This document shows positions 11,001-18,183 of a DNA stretch of 18,183 nucleotides, one piece after another. Positions within the stretch are counted from its first letter, which is position 1; each line of letters opens with the position of its first letter. The notes beneath the pieces are model-generated. The model worked only from the letters and a program-made list of their open reading frames with translations. It did not search any database and was not told the DNA's origin. The translations under genes were made by a program, and so were the position numbers. The stretch comes from Candolleomyces eurysporus. Taxonomy: Eukaryota > Basidiomycota > Agaricomycetes > Agaricales > Psathyrellaceae. Location of the stretch: the NCBI GenBank assembly GCA_027579435.1, contig JANBPK010001664.1, positions 1 through 18,183 on the forward strand, in the 5' to 3' direction.

Positions 11001-12485
11001 ATTTCGGGAGGCCAACAAAGTCGCCTTCTGTAAGATTTTCGAGACGCTCTTGAATGAACAAGCGCCAAAAAAGCACCACTCAAACGCCAGGTCAGCTTTG
11101 GATAGCTTAGGTATTGTCTCCGACTCCTCCTTTATCATATGCTAACAGTGACATGGATTATAGTTCAATTCGGGGACATTGCTTCTCTTTCCATTTCCCA
11201 ACTGCTGAGAGCTGCTTTGATAGATGGCGGCCAGGACCTCCAGAGCAGTGCAGGAAGAACACTCTTCGATAATTTCGCGGCCCTCTCAATCGCAATTTCT
11301 TCATCAACAATTACAGTTGCCGGAAAGGCTGTGGTAAAGCGACTCATAGAGACACGTCAGTATATTTACACTGTTCAATCTACTCTTGGTTTTGATCCTG
11401 ACCGTACACACACAGTTCCGGTCGTGGACAACACCGCTACTATCGTCGTTCATACCTTAACCCCGATTCTTCGAAGCCACTCATTATTCGCTCGCGCAAC
11501 CGCTGTTGAACTCCTTCTGAAACTGTATAGAAGGCATGGTAAGCCATATCAAATTGTGACAATTCAACCCGACTTTAGTCGTTCTCCAGGCCATCCGAAC
11601 CCAGAGATTTTCGAGCCCGCCATACTCGAAATTATCGCCCTAGCACTCGATGAAAAGGACGACTTTGGAGAAATACGCATTACCGCGATCCAGCTTCTTG
11701 TGGCCTTGTCCTCAGGCCCTACATGTGAGCATATATCAACCTATGGTCGTTCAGAGAACTCAATCCTTTCCAGCCTTTGAGAGCGCTGGAAGACAAGGGG
11801 GCCCAAAATCATGGACTGCAGTTAACACTCCAGTGCTCGAACAAATTACACCCTTGGCAACGAAGTTCATGGCGCTGCTTCACATTGATCGATTGAGACC
11901 GTGTGTGGTACAACTACTCTCCCTGATGTCACTGGATCCAACGGGTAAGTTGCTGCGCTTCCCATGACCAGCGCCCTTGGCTGACACAGAATGCTTTCAG
12001 CCCGCCAAACAATAACTCTACGCATAGCCTCGGTGGCTCTCGATCCTGAAAACCCTGACCTTGTGGCTCACGTCGAGCTGCTGAGTCGCCTCATCTCGGA
12101 CGGTGCGTACAGTCTCATCGTTGGCATAGCCGTTCATTGGCTAAAATGCAAGATAGGACGCTTGCACGGGATGGCTACAGATTATATGATGCTTTTCCTA
12201 GCGCCGCCACTGCTCACCCGCCCGCAACTCGCCCCATACAGGCTCGAGATCCTGACTGCGCTCTGGTGCCGATACGCCGATGCTCAACATTTTCTGAGTC
12301 TTCTGATGAATGATGCACCGGTAAAGATCGGGGAAGGTAAAGACGACAGCGCTAATACACGTCAGACGCTGCTTGAGTGGTTCACTCTTGCATTGTTTGG
12401 GCGGCATGTAATTCAGCACGAGGCCACAATATGGAAGGAGCGATGTGAGGGATACTTGCGCCAGATCGAGAGTCAGGGCGCCTGA
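5062..12485 (+). CDS. DUF6535-like membrane domain plus HEAT/ARM solenoid protein, 31 exons, 1936 aa
   Basis: Exons: 5062-5085, 5137-5400, 5459-6803, 6857-6979, 7039-7518, 7573-7704, 7757-8056, 8116-8229, 8283-8408, 8461-8580, 8635-8730, 8789-8923, 8975-9082, 9136-9255, 9316-9579, 9634-9747, 9793-9891, 9953-10051, 10106-10240, 10293-10349, 10399-10503, 10556-10690, 10742-10786, 10835-10936, 10994-11110, 11164-11355, 11416-11538, 11590-11724, 11774-11944, 12001-12102, 12157-12485. These sum to 5811 bases, exactly 1937 codons. Residues ~64-265 match DUF6535 (IWSLYLEDAEREAKETVEFW, then helices near 90-111, 148-171, 206-231 and 241-262), a family of unknown function common in agaricomycetes. From ~545 onward the protein is helical repeats with HEAT helix-B signatures (DVRQPALRLAMEM, NVRCSCVRLIPTI, DTRIAALQALKLA, EIRITAIQLLVAL). 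I infer a membrane-anchored scaffold with a large cytosolic solenoid; partner and role are unknown. ATG 5062 was chosen because intron 1 joins it in frame and it sits 73 bp after a TATA box. Exons 20 and 23 are unusually short (57 and 45 bp); boundaries there are least certain. Confidence 0.82.
9083..9135 (+). other. Non-canonical GC-AG intron 13
   Basis: In the conceptual transcript the reading frame would end at TGA 9121-9123 if exon 13 ran on. No GT donor in the region gives the required phase 1 with a normal intron length. GCGAGT at 9083 does, paired with the acceptor cgcaacag ending at 9135. The result is 53 bp, the same size class as the other 29 introns, and exons 13 and 14 are then 108 and 120 bp, both multiples of three. 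The join reads VDESAVEYM. The alternative is a gene broken by a T-to-C donor mutation. Confidence 0.65.
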
Positions 12486-12864
12486 TCGTTTTGCACCTGA
12501 TATATAATTATGTATGGCCAGCTTTTTCTGCATTTCTGTAATATTGTTTGTCCAATCATACATACAGTACCCGAAATAAGAGATGAGCTTGAACGTCGAG
12601 GCGCGACATGACTCAATTCTGCCTGTCCAAAAATGCTACCTAGCTGGAGGCATTAGGATGCGCCAAAGAGGCCGCAAATACGAGCGTGAAGCAAGTATAC
12701 CGCAGCACATCCAGCTATCAGGAGATAAATATGTTGGGTCATCCATCTGTGCATGAGTAATACTAATCGAGAAAGGTTGAGGCGGAGGGTTGTGTACGCT
12801 TGTTTGCACACCACAAGAGAATTGTCACCCTTTCTTCTTCTCAAGACACTCGCCTGATTTATAG
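12486..12864 (+). other. 3' flank of the DUF6535-HEAT gene, no further gene seen
   Basis: The first ~100 bases after the stop are AT-rich (gatatataattatgtatgg, taatattgtttg) and fit a 3' untranslated and cleavage region. No exact AATAAA is present near the stop, which is common in fungi. From about 12600 to 12864 I find no coding frame on either strand. Just before 12865 the sequence becomes the intron end (tttatag) of the next septin fragment. Confidence 0.5.
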
Positions 12865-13104
12865 GCCAAACTGGACTTGGAAAGCCGACGCTAATCAACG
12901 TCATCTTTGCATCCCATTTGATCGACTCGAAGGGACGATTTCTCAGAGGACGAGTCTGTCAGGCAGACTACTGAGATCCAGACTGAATATTTGCTGAATA
13001 TCATGGTGTGTTTGCTTCCTTCTAGTACGTCGTACAGAGCTTATGAAACCCCTTCTCGTGCTTCTATCAAAGTGTGGTTGTCGCTCTCGTTGACAATGGT
13101 AACA
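12865..13104 (+). pseudogene. Septin pseudogene copy C, 5' part (P-loop exon)
   Basis: After an acceptor tttatag the frame reads GQTGLGKPTLINVIFASHLI, the septin P-loop exon and the best preserved of the four copies here, though GKS/T has become GKP. The frame then decays (GRFLRGRV...) through the TTEIQ-equivalent region to about 13005. After an intron-like gap, tcgctctcgttgacaatggtaacaagtta (to about 13104) is the beginning of the G3 exon, and the sequence then departs abruptly into an insertion. The G3 exon resumes at about 13788. Confidence 0.7.
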
Positions 13105-13787
13105 AGTTAGCGTCACGTAGCAGAGAGGAAGAGAGAGAACTCCCAAAGAGGGAAGTCTCATCAGATATGTCAGGAGTTCATCAGATCAAGTAGACAGAAA
13201 TGGAATGAAAGAGATTTGAGAGTGAACATAGTGAGAGAGTGGAAGAGACATCTTGGAAACTAGGGGTGACGCAATTGTCAATCCTAGTTTCCAAGGGTGG
13301 TGGCGGTCTTCGGCGTTAGCTCGGGAGCCCGCCCCGAGCGGTGAGTCGGGAAGCCCACGATCCCGCTGGTAACCATCCAGCAGGCCAGGGAGAGAGATCG
13401 AGGCACCAGCCTCGAGTACTCTCCATCCTGAGGGGAAATAAATTATTTTACTCACTAAGCCGAAGAGCGGAGCGCGCAGGCAAGTACACGGAGAAGGGAA
13501 GACCCAACGAAGCTGGGATCCGTGACCTACCCACACACTGGCGGAGGGAGGGCGGGAAAAAAGAAATCGCTAGATCGCACTAAGCGGGCGAGTATATGCT
13601 GTCGTTCTGGTGGTGGAACGGAAGCAAGGAGCGAGGGGGAATTAGACTCAGGCGCGCGGGCGCTTGGGGCGAGGGGCGCGTACACAAGCGCAAACATGCG
13701 CGCATCATCTGACCGCTTCCAGGGTTGTGCTAACTTGTCATACGATTCGCCGGTCCGTACGCTACGCTTTACTTTAACTAATCTACG
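13105..13787. mobile_element. ~680-bp insertion splitting the septin G3 exon (solo-LTR or MITE-like candidate)
   Basis: The septin exon is interrupted between aatggtaacaagttagcg on the left and catcaagttgcgattaaac on the right. The shared caagtt-gcg looks like a decayed target-site duplication. The insert resembles none of the other septin copies. It begins purine-rich (agagaggaagagagagaa), carries a perfect hairpin at 13252-13295, is GC-rich in its right half, and has an AATAAA at 13437-13442. There is no transposase or reverse-transcriptase frame, so it would be a non-autonomous element or solo LTR. Clean TG...CA ends are not visible, so the class is unsettled. Confidence 0.45.
13252..13295. 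repeat. Perfect 13-bp stem hairpin inside the insertion
   Basis: Arms cttggaaactagg (13252-13264) and cctagtttccaag (13283-13295) are perfectly complementary around an 18-nt loop. The loop itself contains a 4-bp stem (tgac/gtca). Such a structure in a small insertion suggests a foldback element or a terminal-repeat junction. It might also form an RNA hairpin if transcribed. Confidence 0.7.
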
Positions 13788-14069
13788 CATCAAGTTGCGA
13801 TTAAACGTTGACGGCACCCCTGGATTCGCCGATCAGGTTAACAACGAGGGATGGTATGTGTTTCCCTGATCTCACCTCTGACGGCGGGTTGTTCATTATA
13901 ATTGCAGCTGGGGCCCTATCATCAAGTACATCAAGGACCAGCACAGCGCATAACTCCGCAATGAGTCAACTCTCATGCGAGACCGATACACCCAGGATAT
14001 CCACATCCACTGCTGCTTGTTTTCAACAGCCCCACTGGACATCACCTCCATCATTGTGACGCTGGCGTC
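13788..14069 (+). pseudogene. Septin pseudogene copy C, 3' part
   Basis: Resumes the G3 exon as IKLRLNVDGTPGFADQVNNE, with the DTPG motif altered to GTPG by a small indel nearby. A gt...ttgcag intron (about 13854-13907) leads to the next exon, which reads WGPIIKYIKDQHSA, a stop, then LRNESTLMRDRYTQDIHIHC. These are the septin-specific segments after the switch region. The frame runs on to about 14060 (CCLFSTAP for the usual CLFFI-P-TGH). There it passes without a break into histidine acid phosphatase sequence. The G4 motif and everything after it are lost. Confidence 0.78.
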
Positions 14070-15039
14070 GGGATCAGCTGTCTTCGAACACTACGGAAAG
14101 CTCGTTTCAAAGGGAAACATTCCTTTCGTGTGGGCATCAGGATCGCCTTGGTTCATCGAGCAGGCCACGAATTGGACGGCAGGTGCGAATTTCAGAGTCG
14201 AGGTGTAATTTGAGTCTGACGTTTCGCATACAGGGTTTGCGGAAGCATTGCCTATCAGCCGAAACTGACCGTAATCCTCGACTTTGGGATATTTAAAAGA
14301 TACCCTGGAAGATTGTCGTGTGCCCCAACGGAGGTGAACCTGACGAGCAACCGTTGGGCGCCTCAACTGCTCCACCTTCACCTACCGAGCCCTTGGTGCT
14401 CCCTGTTCACCCACAAAGAATTCTAGCAGCACGAGTTCTAGAGTGACCTTGGAGAGTGTTACAACAAGGGGTATGTTTCGCTCTCATCCTCGCGACCTAT
14501 TAAATTTCATCCTCGCCGCCCATCTGTATAGGTACGGCCAACCACTTGCCCCCGTCAAAGGCGTAGACTACGTCAGCGAACTCTTCGCCCGCCTCACAGG
14601 TCTTCCTGTCCGCAACAACATCCAGCAACAACGCACACGCTCACTTCCCATCTACGCCGATTTCTCTGACGACAACTTAACGATCGCGGTACACACTGCT
14701 ACCGCCCTGTTTAAATAATTTTCAAGGCACCTGGATTGAGAAAGCCGAATGGTGAGAAGATGTGGAAGACGGGTTGGTTGACGTCGTTCAGTGCGAGGAT
14801 GGTCGTCGAGAGGATGACATGTTGAGGGTTGCCGAAGGGACTGGATGCGACCGGTGGGATTTTCCGAAGTCTCTTCGAGATTCATCAGGCAAAACACGTT
14901 GACTCTTGTACGTGTCTTGGTGAACGATGCAGTCCAGCCTCCAGAGTTCTGTGGTGGAAACGAACACGGACTTTGCCTCCTAGGTGCCTTTGTCAAAAGT
15001 CAAGCATATGGCTACGAACGAAGGTCTGTAGTTTTATGA
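14070..15039 (+). pseudogene. Histidine acid phosphatase (phytase-like) pseudogene, 5'-truncated
   Basis: C-terminal two thirds or less of a fungal histidine acid phosphatase, an enzyme that hydrolyses phosphate esters such as phytate. Recognisable in order: HYGKLVSKGNIPFVWASGS and NWTAG (14086-14182), a 51-bp intron (14183-14233), FAEALPI..KLTVIL, a region like DTLED..CPN (about 14300), LFTHKEF and SDLGECYNKG separated by TAG codons (about 14402-14470), a 61-bp intron (14471-14531), GYGQPLAPVKGVDYVSELFA with YADFSDDN (14532-14718), WLTSFSARMVVERMTC (about 14773-14822) and VRVLVNDAVQPPEFCGGN (about 14910-14965). The proton-donor HD pair is DD here (14668-14673). The N-terminal RHGxRxP half is replaced by septin sequence, and frameshifts and stops are present. 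It cannot make an active enzyme. Confidence 0.85.
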
Positions 15040-15427
15040 CTGCTAATATTGGACGGATGACTGCATGACACGACGGGCCATAAAATCAGAAGAGTTGTTG
15101 TATAGCTCAGTACACTAACGACGGTTTATATCTCATGGTTCCAAACATTGCAATTCCAAGTCGTCCGCACCCATGCCTGCCATACCCTGCCACCAGGGTG
15201 CCAAAAGCTACGAGAGCAGGTAAAGCCGCATCATTCTGCCAACCCTCAAGAAATCTCCATCCATCTCACTGCCACAACCGGACAAGGGTATTCCAGACAG
15301 ACCCAAGAAAACTTTGCCTAGAGTCTCTCCGCGATCGCACTGTACCTCAGAGGTACATTCCTCGCAACCACCGAGCCGTTCCCCATCGTATAGTGAATAA
15401 CGGAGGTTCCTCGCGACCTCCCCTCGC
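15040..15427. other. Intergenic stretch without a recognised gene
   Basis: I find no domain-like frame on either strand. A 123-codon minus-strand frame (15318-15689) crosses repeat X and lacks recognisable motifs. The stretch has no counterpart in the left flank, where the order is septin fragment directly followed by repeat X. Confidence 0.45.
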
Positions 15428-15500
15428 AATGTCCAAAGCCTGCATCGACCTCGTCGAGCACTTCTTGCAGCTGCTGGTTACACTTAAGCTTCAGCTGAGC
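15428..15500. repeat. Short dispersed repeat X, right copy
   Basis: Matches 425-490 (tccaaagcctgcatc.acctcgtc.agcacttctt). As on the left, it sits between septin/phosphatase debris and the 2.6 kb repeat, which supports a common ancestral order in both flanks. Confidence 0.55.
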
Positions 15501-15597
15501 CTGCACGGCTATTTTTATGCCTGGGCAGAAGGTACTTATGACGATGGCAGGGGCTAGGAGGTGATCATAGAAAGACAAAGATGAGCCTTGCACTGTG

Positions 15598-15615
15598 ATT
15601 GGCCAAGTGACGTCA
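15598..15615. promoter_or_regulatory. CCAAT-box and CRE-like palindrome before the septin relic
   Basis: ATTGG (inverted CCAAT) at 15598-15602 is followed closely by the palindrome TGACGTCA at 15608-15615, the consensus for ATF/CREB-type bZIP factors. In the left repeat the same place reads ggcgtcgt, so only the CCAAT part survives there. They probably belonged to the ancestral septin promoter; present function is doubtful. Confidence 0.4.
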
Positions 15616-15859
15616 TTCCTGAAGTCGGCTATCAGGGGCCGAACACCCGAGCGCGAATTACGCAAGACCCGCGCCACAAGCATTTCCACTCTTGTTTCAA
15701 CGATCGAGTCGTTCGTTGTCGAGTCGTGAAATTCGCATCTTTCCCCTCCCCCTCGTCCCCAACAATTTCGCTTTTTCTCTGTGTAGGTATTCCATGGGGT
15801 GCTGTAGTATGGTCACTGAAAGACCCCACGTTCGTTCGCTCTCCTACCAACAACACCGA

Positions 15860-16770
15860 CATGGTAACCTCGACCTCATCGCTCAACGACAAACACCTCG
15901 GTTCAAATCATCTCCCGACGGGCCACCTCGACGTGCTCAACCTCATTTTCACCCCCTCAGCGTACGAACCGCACGACGGTGAATCAACCCTAATGTACGA
16001 AACAAATACCTACAAACATCCTAGAAACCGAACGTAATTTCGAATGCCAACGTTAAAGCGACATGGCCAACGCAATCTGCTAACAGCAACCAAATTCTGC
16101 ACCACGTCTGATGTCGTTTTTGACTCTGTCCAGTCCCTTTTCTTCGTTACGACCTCTCTGTTGTTATATTTCTGCAATGGATTGGAACGTTGCGGGGAGT
16201 TGCGTGTTTGGGGGAAAGGGGAGGGACGGTTGGACCTGGGACGTGAAGCATCGAAGAGCGAAGGCGTGGAGACGCGTTTTATTTCCCCTGTTTCTGACCA
16301 NTACGATTGACTAGACGAGCATGCTAATACTCGTCATGGTCTTACAAGCCAAACTAGGTTCGGAAAGCCGGCACTTATCAACACCATCTTTGCGTCCCAC
16401 TTGATCGACTCGAAGGGATGATTCTCAGCGAATGAGCCTGTTCGGGAGGCTACTGAGATCCAGACCGACTCTCATGGTGCATTCTATCTGTTTCGTAGGA
16501 GAGGCTTGAGCTGATGATTGCCTGAACCCCCCTTCCCCTTTCCATTCTTCTCGTCGCGTCCTTGTCGGTGATTACAGTCATCGTCGGGAATGGTGTCAGG
16601 CTGCGATTAGACATTGTCGACACCCCCGGATTCGCTGACCAGGTTAACAGTGAGGGATAGTGCGTGTCTAGCGTGCTTCGCATATATTTAGGAGCAGCTC
16701 GCTCATTTCTCATCATTGCAGCTGGGACCCTGTCATCAAGTGCACGTCCGGCTACAGTCTGCGATTGAGA
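15860..16770 (+). pseudogene. Septin pseudogene, right repeat copy (copy D)
   Basis: N-terminal part from ATG 15860 reads MVTSTSSLNDKHLGSNHLPT onward to about 16036 without the early frameshift of the left copy, then decays. The P-loop exon at about 16344-16470 reads FGKPALINTIFASHLIDSKG followed by a TGA, then SANEPVREATEIQTDS. The G3 exon at about 16580-16660 reads VRLRLDIVDTPGFADQVNSE and ends in TAG where septins have a Trp. After an intron ending cattgcag (16721), WDPVIKC continues briefly. The later septin exons are missing. Introns are retained, as in copy B. Confidence 0.75.
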
Positions 16771-17095
16771 TCAAACTCTCTACTGTGAACATTTCGACCA
16801 ATCACAAAGATATTCACAGTCAGTGAAACGGCTACGCCGACTCCAGCGGCACCTCCTGCTGCAAGAAAAACCGCCCTGAAACCACCACGGGGGTCAATAC
16901 TATGACCGACTGTGACAGTGGAACCTGCTTCTCAGGCGTCCGCAGACGATATCTAGGCCTACTCATGGACGAGACGAGGATCTCAGCTTGAATGTGAAAT
17001 GCTGCAGTTGTACGTGAAATCTTCACGTGTTATGTGTTTGTGATACTTTTAGGGTCGTTTCCTGACATGGTAATTGCATTCTGTGTCCCAAGCCA
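16771..17095. other. Non-coding stretch of the right repeat
   Basis: Counterpart of 2441-2740. It diverges more from the left copy than the flanking parts until about 16930, then becomes nearly identical (gcgtccgcagacga onward). No coding frame is convincing: a 64-codon minus-strand frame here is not conserved on the left. Confidence 0.45.
17012..17028. repeat. 7-bp inverted repeat (acgtgaa/ttcacgt), right copy
   Basis: Identical to 2655-2671, including the CACGTG-like edge. It is kept unchanged although the neighbouring bases have an inserted tatg downstream. It may be a transcription-factor site or simply part of a recent duplicate. Confidence 0.5.
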
Positions 17096-17660
17096 TGCCA
17101 GATGCCGAATATTGTTCATCTGGGGGTGGCGTCAAAGTCAAATATCTTCCATTGATGCTGGGCGAGGAGATTGCGTCGACTTGTATTTCGCAATCCCCGA
17201 CATGGGCCTCTAGGCGCACTTACTGCTACCTTGGACCAGGGCTGTAATTTGTTCCCTCCTGCGGCTATCGTTGGGCGCTTGCCCTCGTCGTTGCGTTGGC
17301 TGCACTCGGTTCTCCCTCTGCCTCCTTGTACAACGTGACCGCAACTTCCTTCATACCTTTATCCCTGCCCACGCCATTTTCATCATCTCCTTGCTAAGTA
17401 CAGGATTCATTTTGCTGGATATTTACACTGATGTACTTGATTTCATTTTTTATTTTCATGTCGGCTTTTGACATGGGTTGGGCACTGAGCTGTGATTCAA
17501 CTCATTCCACGATCCCGGACCGCTCTGGTGTCCAATGGAGGGTAGGGACGCAAGGTCTTGTGGTCGGTATGGCTTGGGTTTTTTCCTTCGTTCACGCTCT
17601 TTCCCCTTCTTTCTAGGGGTCTCGGACTAACGCTGCTCGTGTACCGTGTCTGGAAGTGAG
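17096..17660 (+). pseudogene. Decayed polytopic membrane protein, MARVEL-like, right copy
   Basis: Same relic as at 2730-3300. It begins MPDAEYCSSGGGVKVKYLPL, with a stop after LGPGL. The first helix reads YRWALALVVALAALGSPSAS, the second HAIFIISLLSTGFILLDIYT. After a frame change comes DMGWALSCDSTHSTIPDRSG and a last helix GLVVGMAWVFSFVHAL. Having two copies strengthens the case that these helices were once coding, because the hydrophobic runs are conserved in both while the reading frame is broken at different points. The family assignment is tentative. Confidence 0.38.
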
Positions 17661-18183
17661 ATGGAAGGGACTGTTATCAAGAGCTCGACGATGAAGAGAG
17701 AAAGCATATCCGCCAAGAATCATTGTTTTGGGAGTACACTGTTGTTTTCTGCGCGTTTTCTTTTTCTCTAACGCTATTCGTAGACTCGTGCTGTTACACG
17801 CCCATGCCATGAGCTTGATAACACTTCCTATGTTATTTGACATCAATGTTTGAACCGTGGTTAAAATGCCGTTGACTTTGCGTTTTCTATGACCGTGAAC
17901 AGCCATTGATTCATTCGCCAGATGCCTGGTTAACCATGACCCAGCCACGGCGTCACATCGAGACGCTGAACCGATTTGCGCTCCCGGATGTGGCCTGATT
18001 GAGGGGTTATGAACGTTCATATAGTATCAAACCCACCCTAGGTTCAAGCGTGTCTCGGGAACGTGGCATGACCTCTTGGGCACCTTTCCTCACGAACATG
18101 CTATTGTTTATCAATGGTGGGTGCAGGCAACCCTGTTTGCCCTCTACCTGTTCGTTTCTCCGTGCTCAACGCAGTTCCGGAAA
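17661..18183 (+). promoter_or_regulatory. Promoter unit P4, probable 5' end of a paralogous gene beyond the window
   Basis: Matches unit P1 (3300-3820) almost base for base over ctaacgctattcgtagactcg, cattcgccagatgcctggttaacca and catatagtatcaaaccca. The final bases ttccggaaa align with ctccggaaATGG at 3814-3823, placing the last A of the window on the A of the P1 start codon. The TATA position reads tgtttatcaatgg, closer to P1 than to the TATATAA of P3. Whether an open DUF6535-HEAT gene follows, or another decayed unit, cannot be seen. Confidence 0.65.

Larger units (their letters stand above)
15594..18183 (+). repeat. Large direct repeat, right copy (~2.6 kb, runs to window end)
   Basis: Collinear with about 1196-3820 from the cactgtgattggccaagtg block through septin relic, palindrome, membrane-protein relic and promoter unit. 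It is cut by the window edge exactly where the left copy reaches its ATG. A single ambiguous base is at 16301. The same orientation as the left copy indicates head-to-tail duplication of the whole interval. Confidence 0.85.

Noticed and set aside
12340..12365. Possible extra 30-bp intron (gtaaag...cgtcag) in the last exon
   Set aside because: Far shorter than the other introns (45-61 bp), and the exon stays open and helical-looking without splicing it.
13341..13869. Overlapping plus-strand frames of 80 and 115 codons in the insertion
   Set aside because: Arg/Gly-rich translation from GC-rich DNA, no domain, and the longer one crosses the junction back into septin sequence.
15318..15689. 123-codon minus-strand frame with QQLQEVLDEVDAGF
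   Set aside because: The helical-looking stretch is only repeat X. The rest spans non-coding DNA and the start of the 2.6 kb repeat, and the left copy is out of frame.
1..18183. CRISPR arrays, tRNA or rRNA genes, bacterial operons
   Set aside because: There is no regular short repeat-spacer pattern, no tRNA-like fold found by eye (gttcgaatc at 9521 lies in an exon), and intron structure shows nuclear fungal DNA. A tRNAscan run would settle the RNA question.

Overview
The window looks like nuclear DNA from a filamentous basidiomycete, most likely an agaricomycete. The evidence is one large gene cut by thirty short introns (45-61 bp, GT/GC...AG, often with CTRAY-like branch sites), a DUF6535-type membrane module typical of that class, and decayed relatives of fungal septin and histidine acid phosphatase genes. 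Isolated ambiguous bases (3087, 3368, 3379, 16301) all fall in repeated DNA, as in a draft assembly.

Layout: positions 1-490 hold a decayed septin fragment and a small shared repeat. Positions 500-1195 hold no gene I can support. Positions about 1196-3840 form a ~2.6 kb repeat made of a septin pseudogene, a stretch ending in a small palindrome, a decayed four-TM (MARVEL-like) fragment and a promoter/first-exon unit. That promoter unit is then tandemly repeated at a period of about 620 bp (start-codon positions 3820, 4437, 5062). Only the third copy keeps a TATATAA box, an ATG and an open second exon, and it drives the one apparently intact gene, 5062-12485. This gene has 31 exons and predicts 1936 residues: an N-terminal DUF6535-like four-helix membrane domain followed by a very long HEAT/ARM-like helical solenoid.

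Downstream lie a third septin fragment (from 12865), split by a ~680 bp insertion that carries a perfect hairpin, and a histidine acid phosphatase (phytase-like) pseudogene fused to the septin remnant (14070-15039). From about 15594 to the window end the 2.6 kb repeat returns. The last base of the window aligns with the A of the start codon in the upstream promoter units, so a paralogue of the big gene probably begins exactly there.

My reading is a tandemly duplicating accessory locus. A unit of roughly 13-14 kb (septin pseudogene, membrane-protein pseudogene, promoter, DUF6535-HEAT gene) has been copied head to tail, with secondary promoter duplications and pseudogene debris between the genes. 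All gene models were made by hand from reading frames and splice sites. No homology search was run, so family names rest on recalled motifs.
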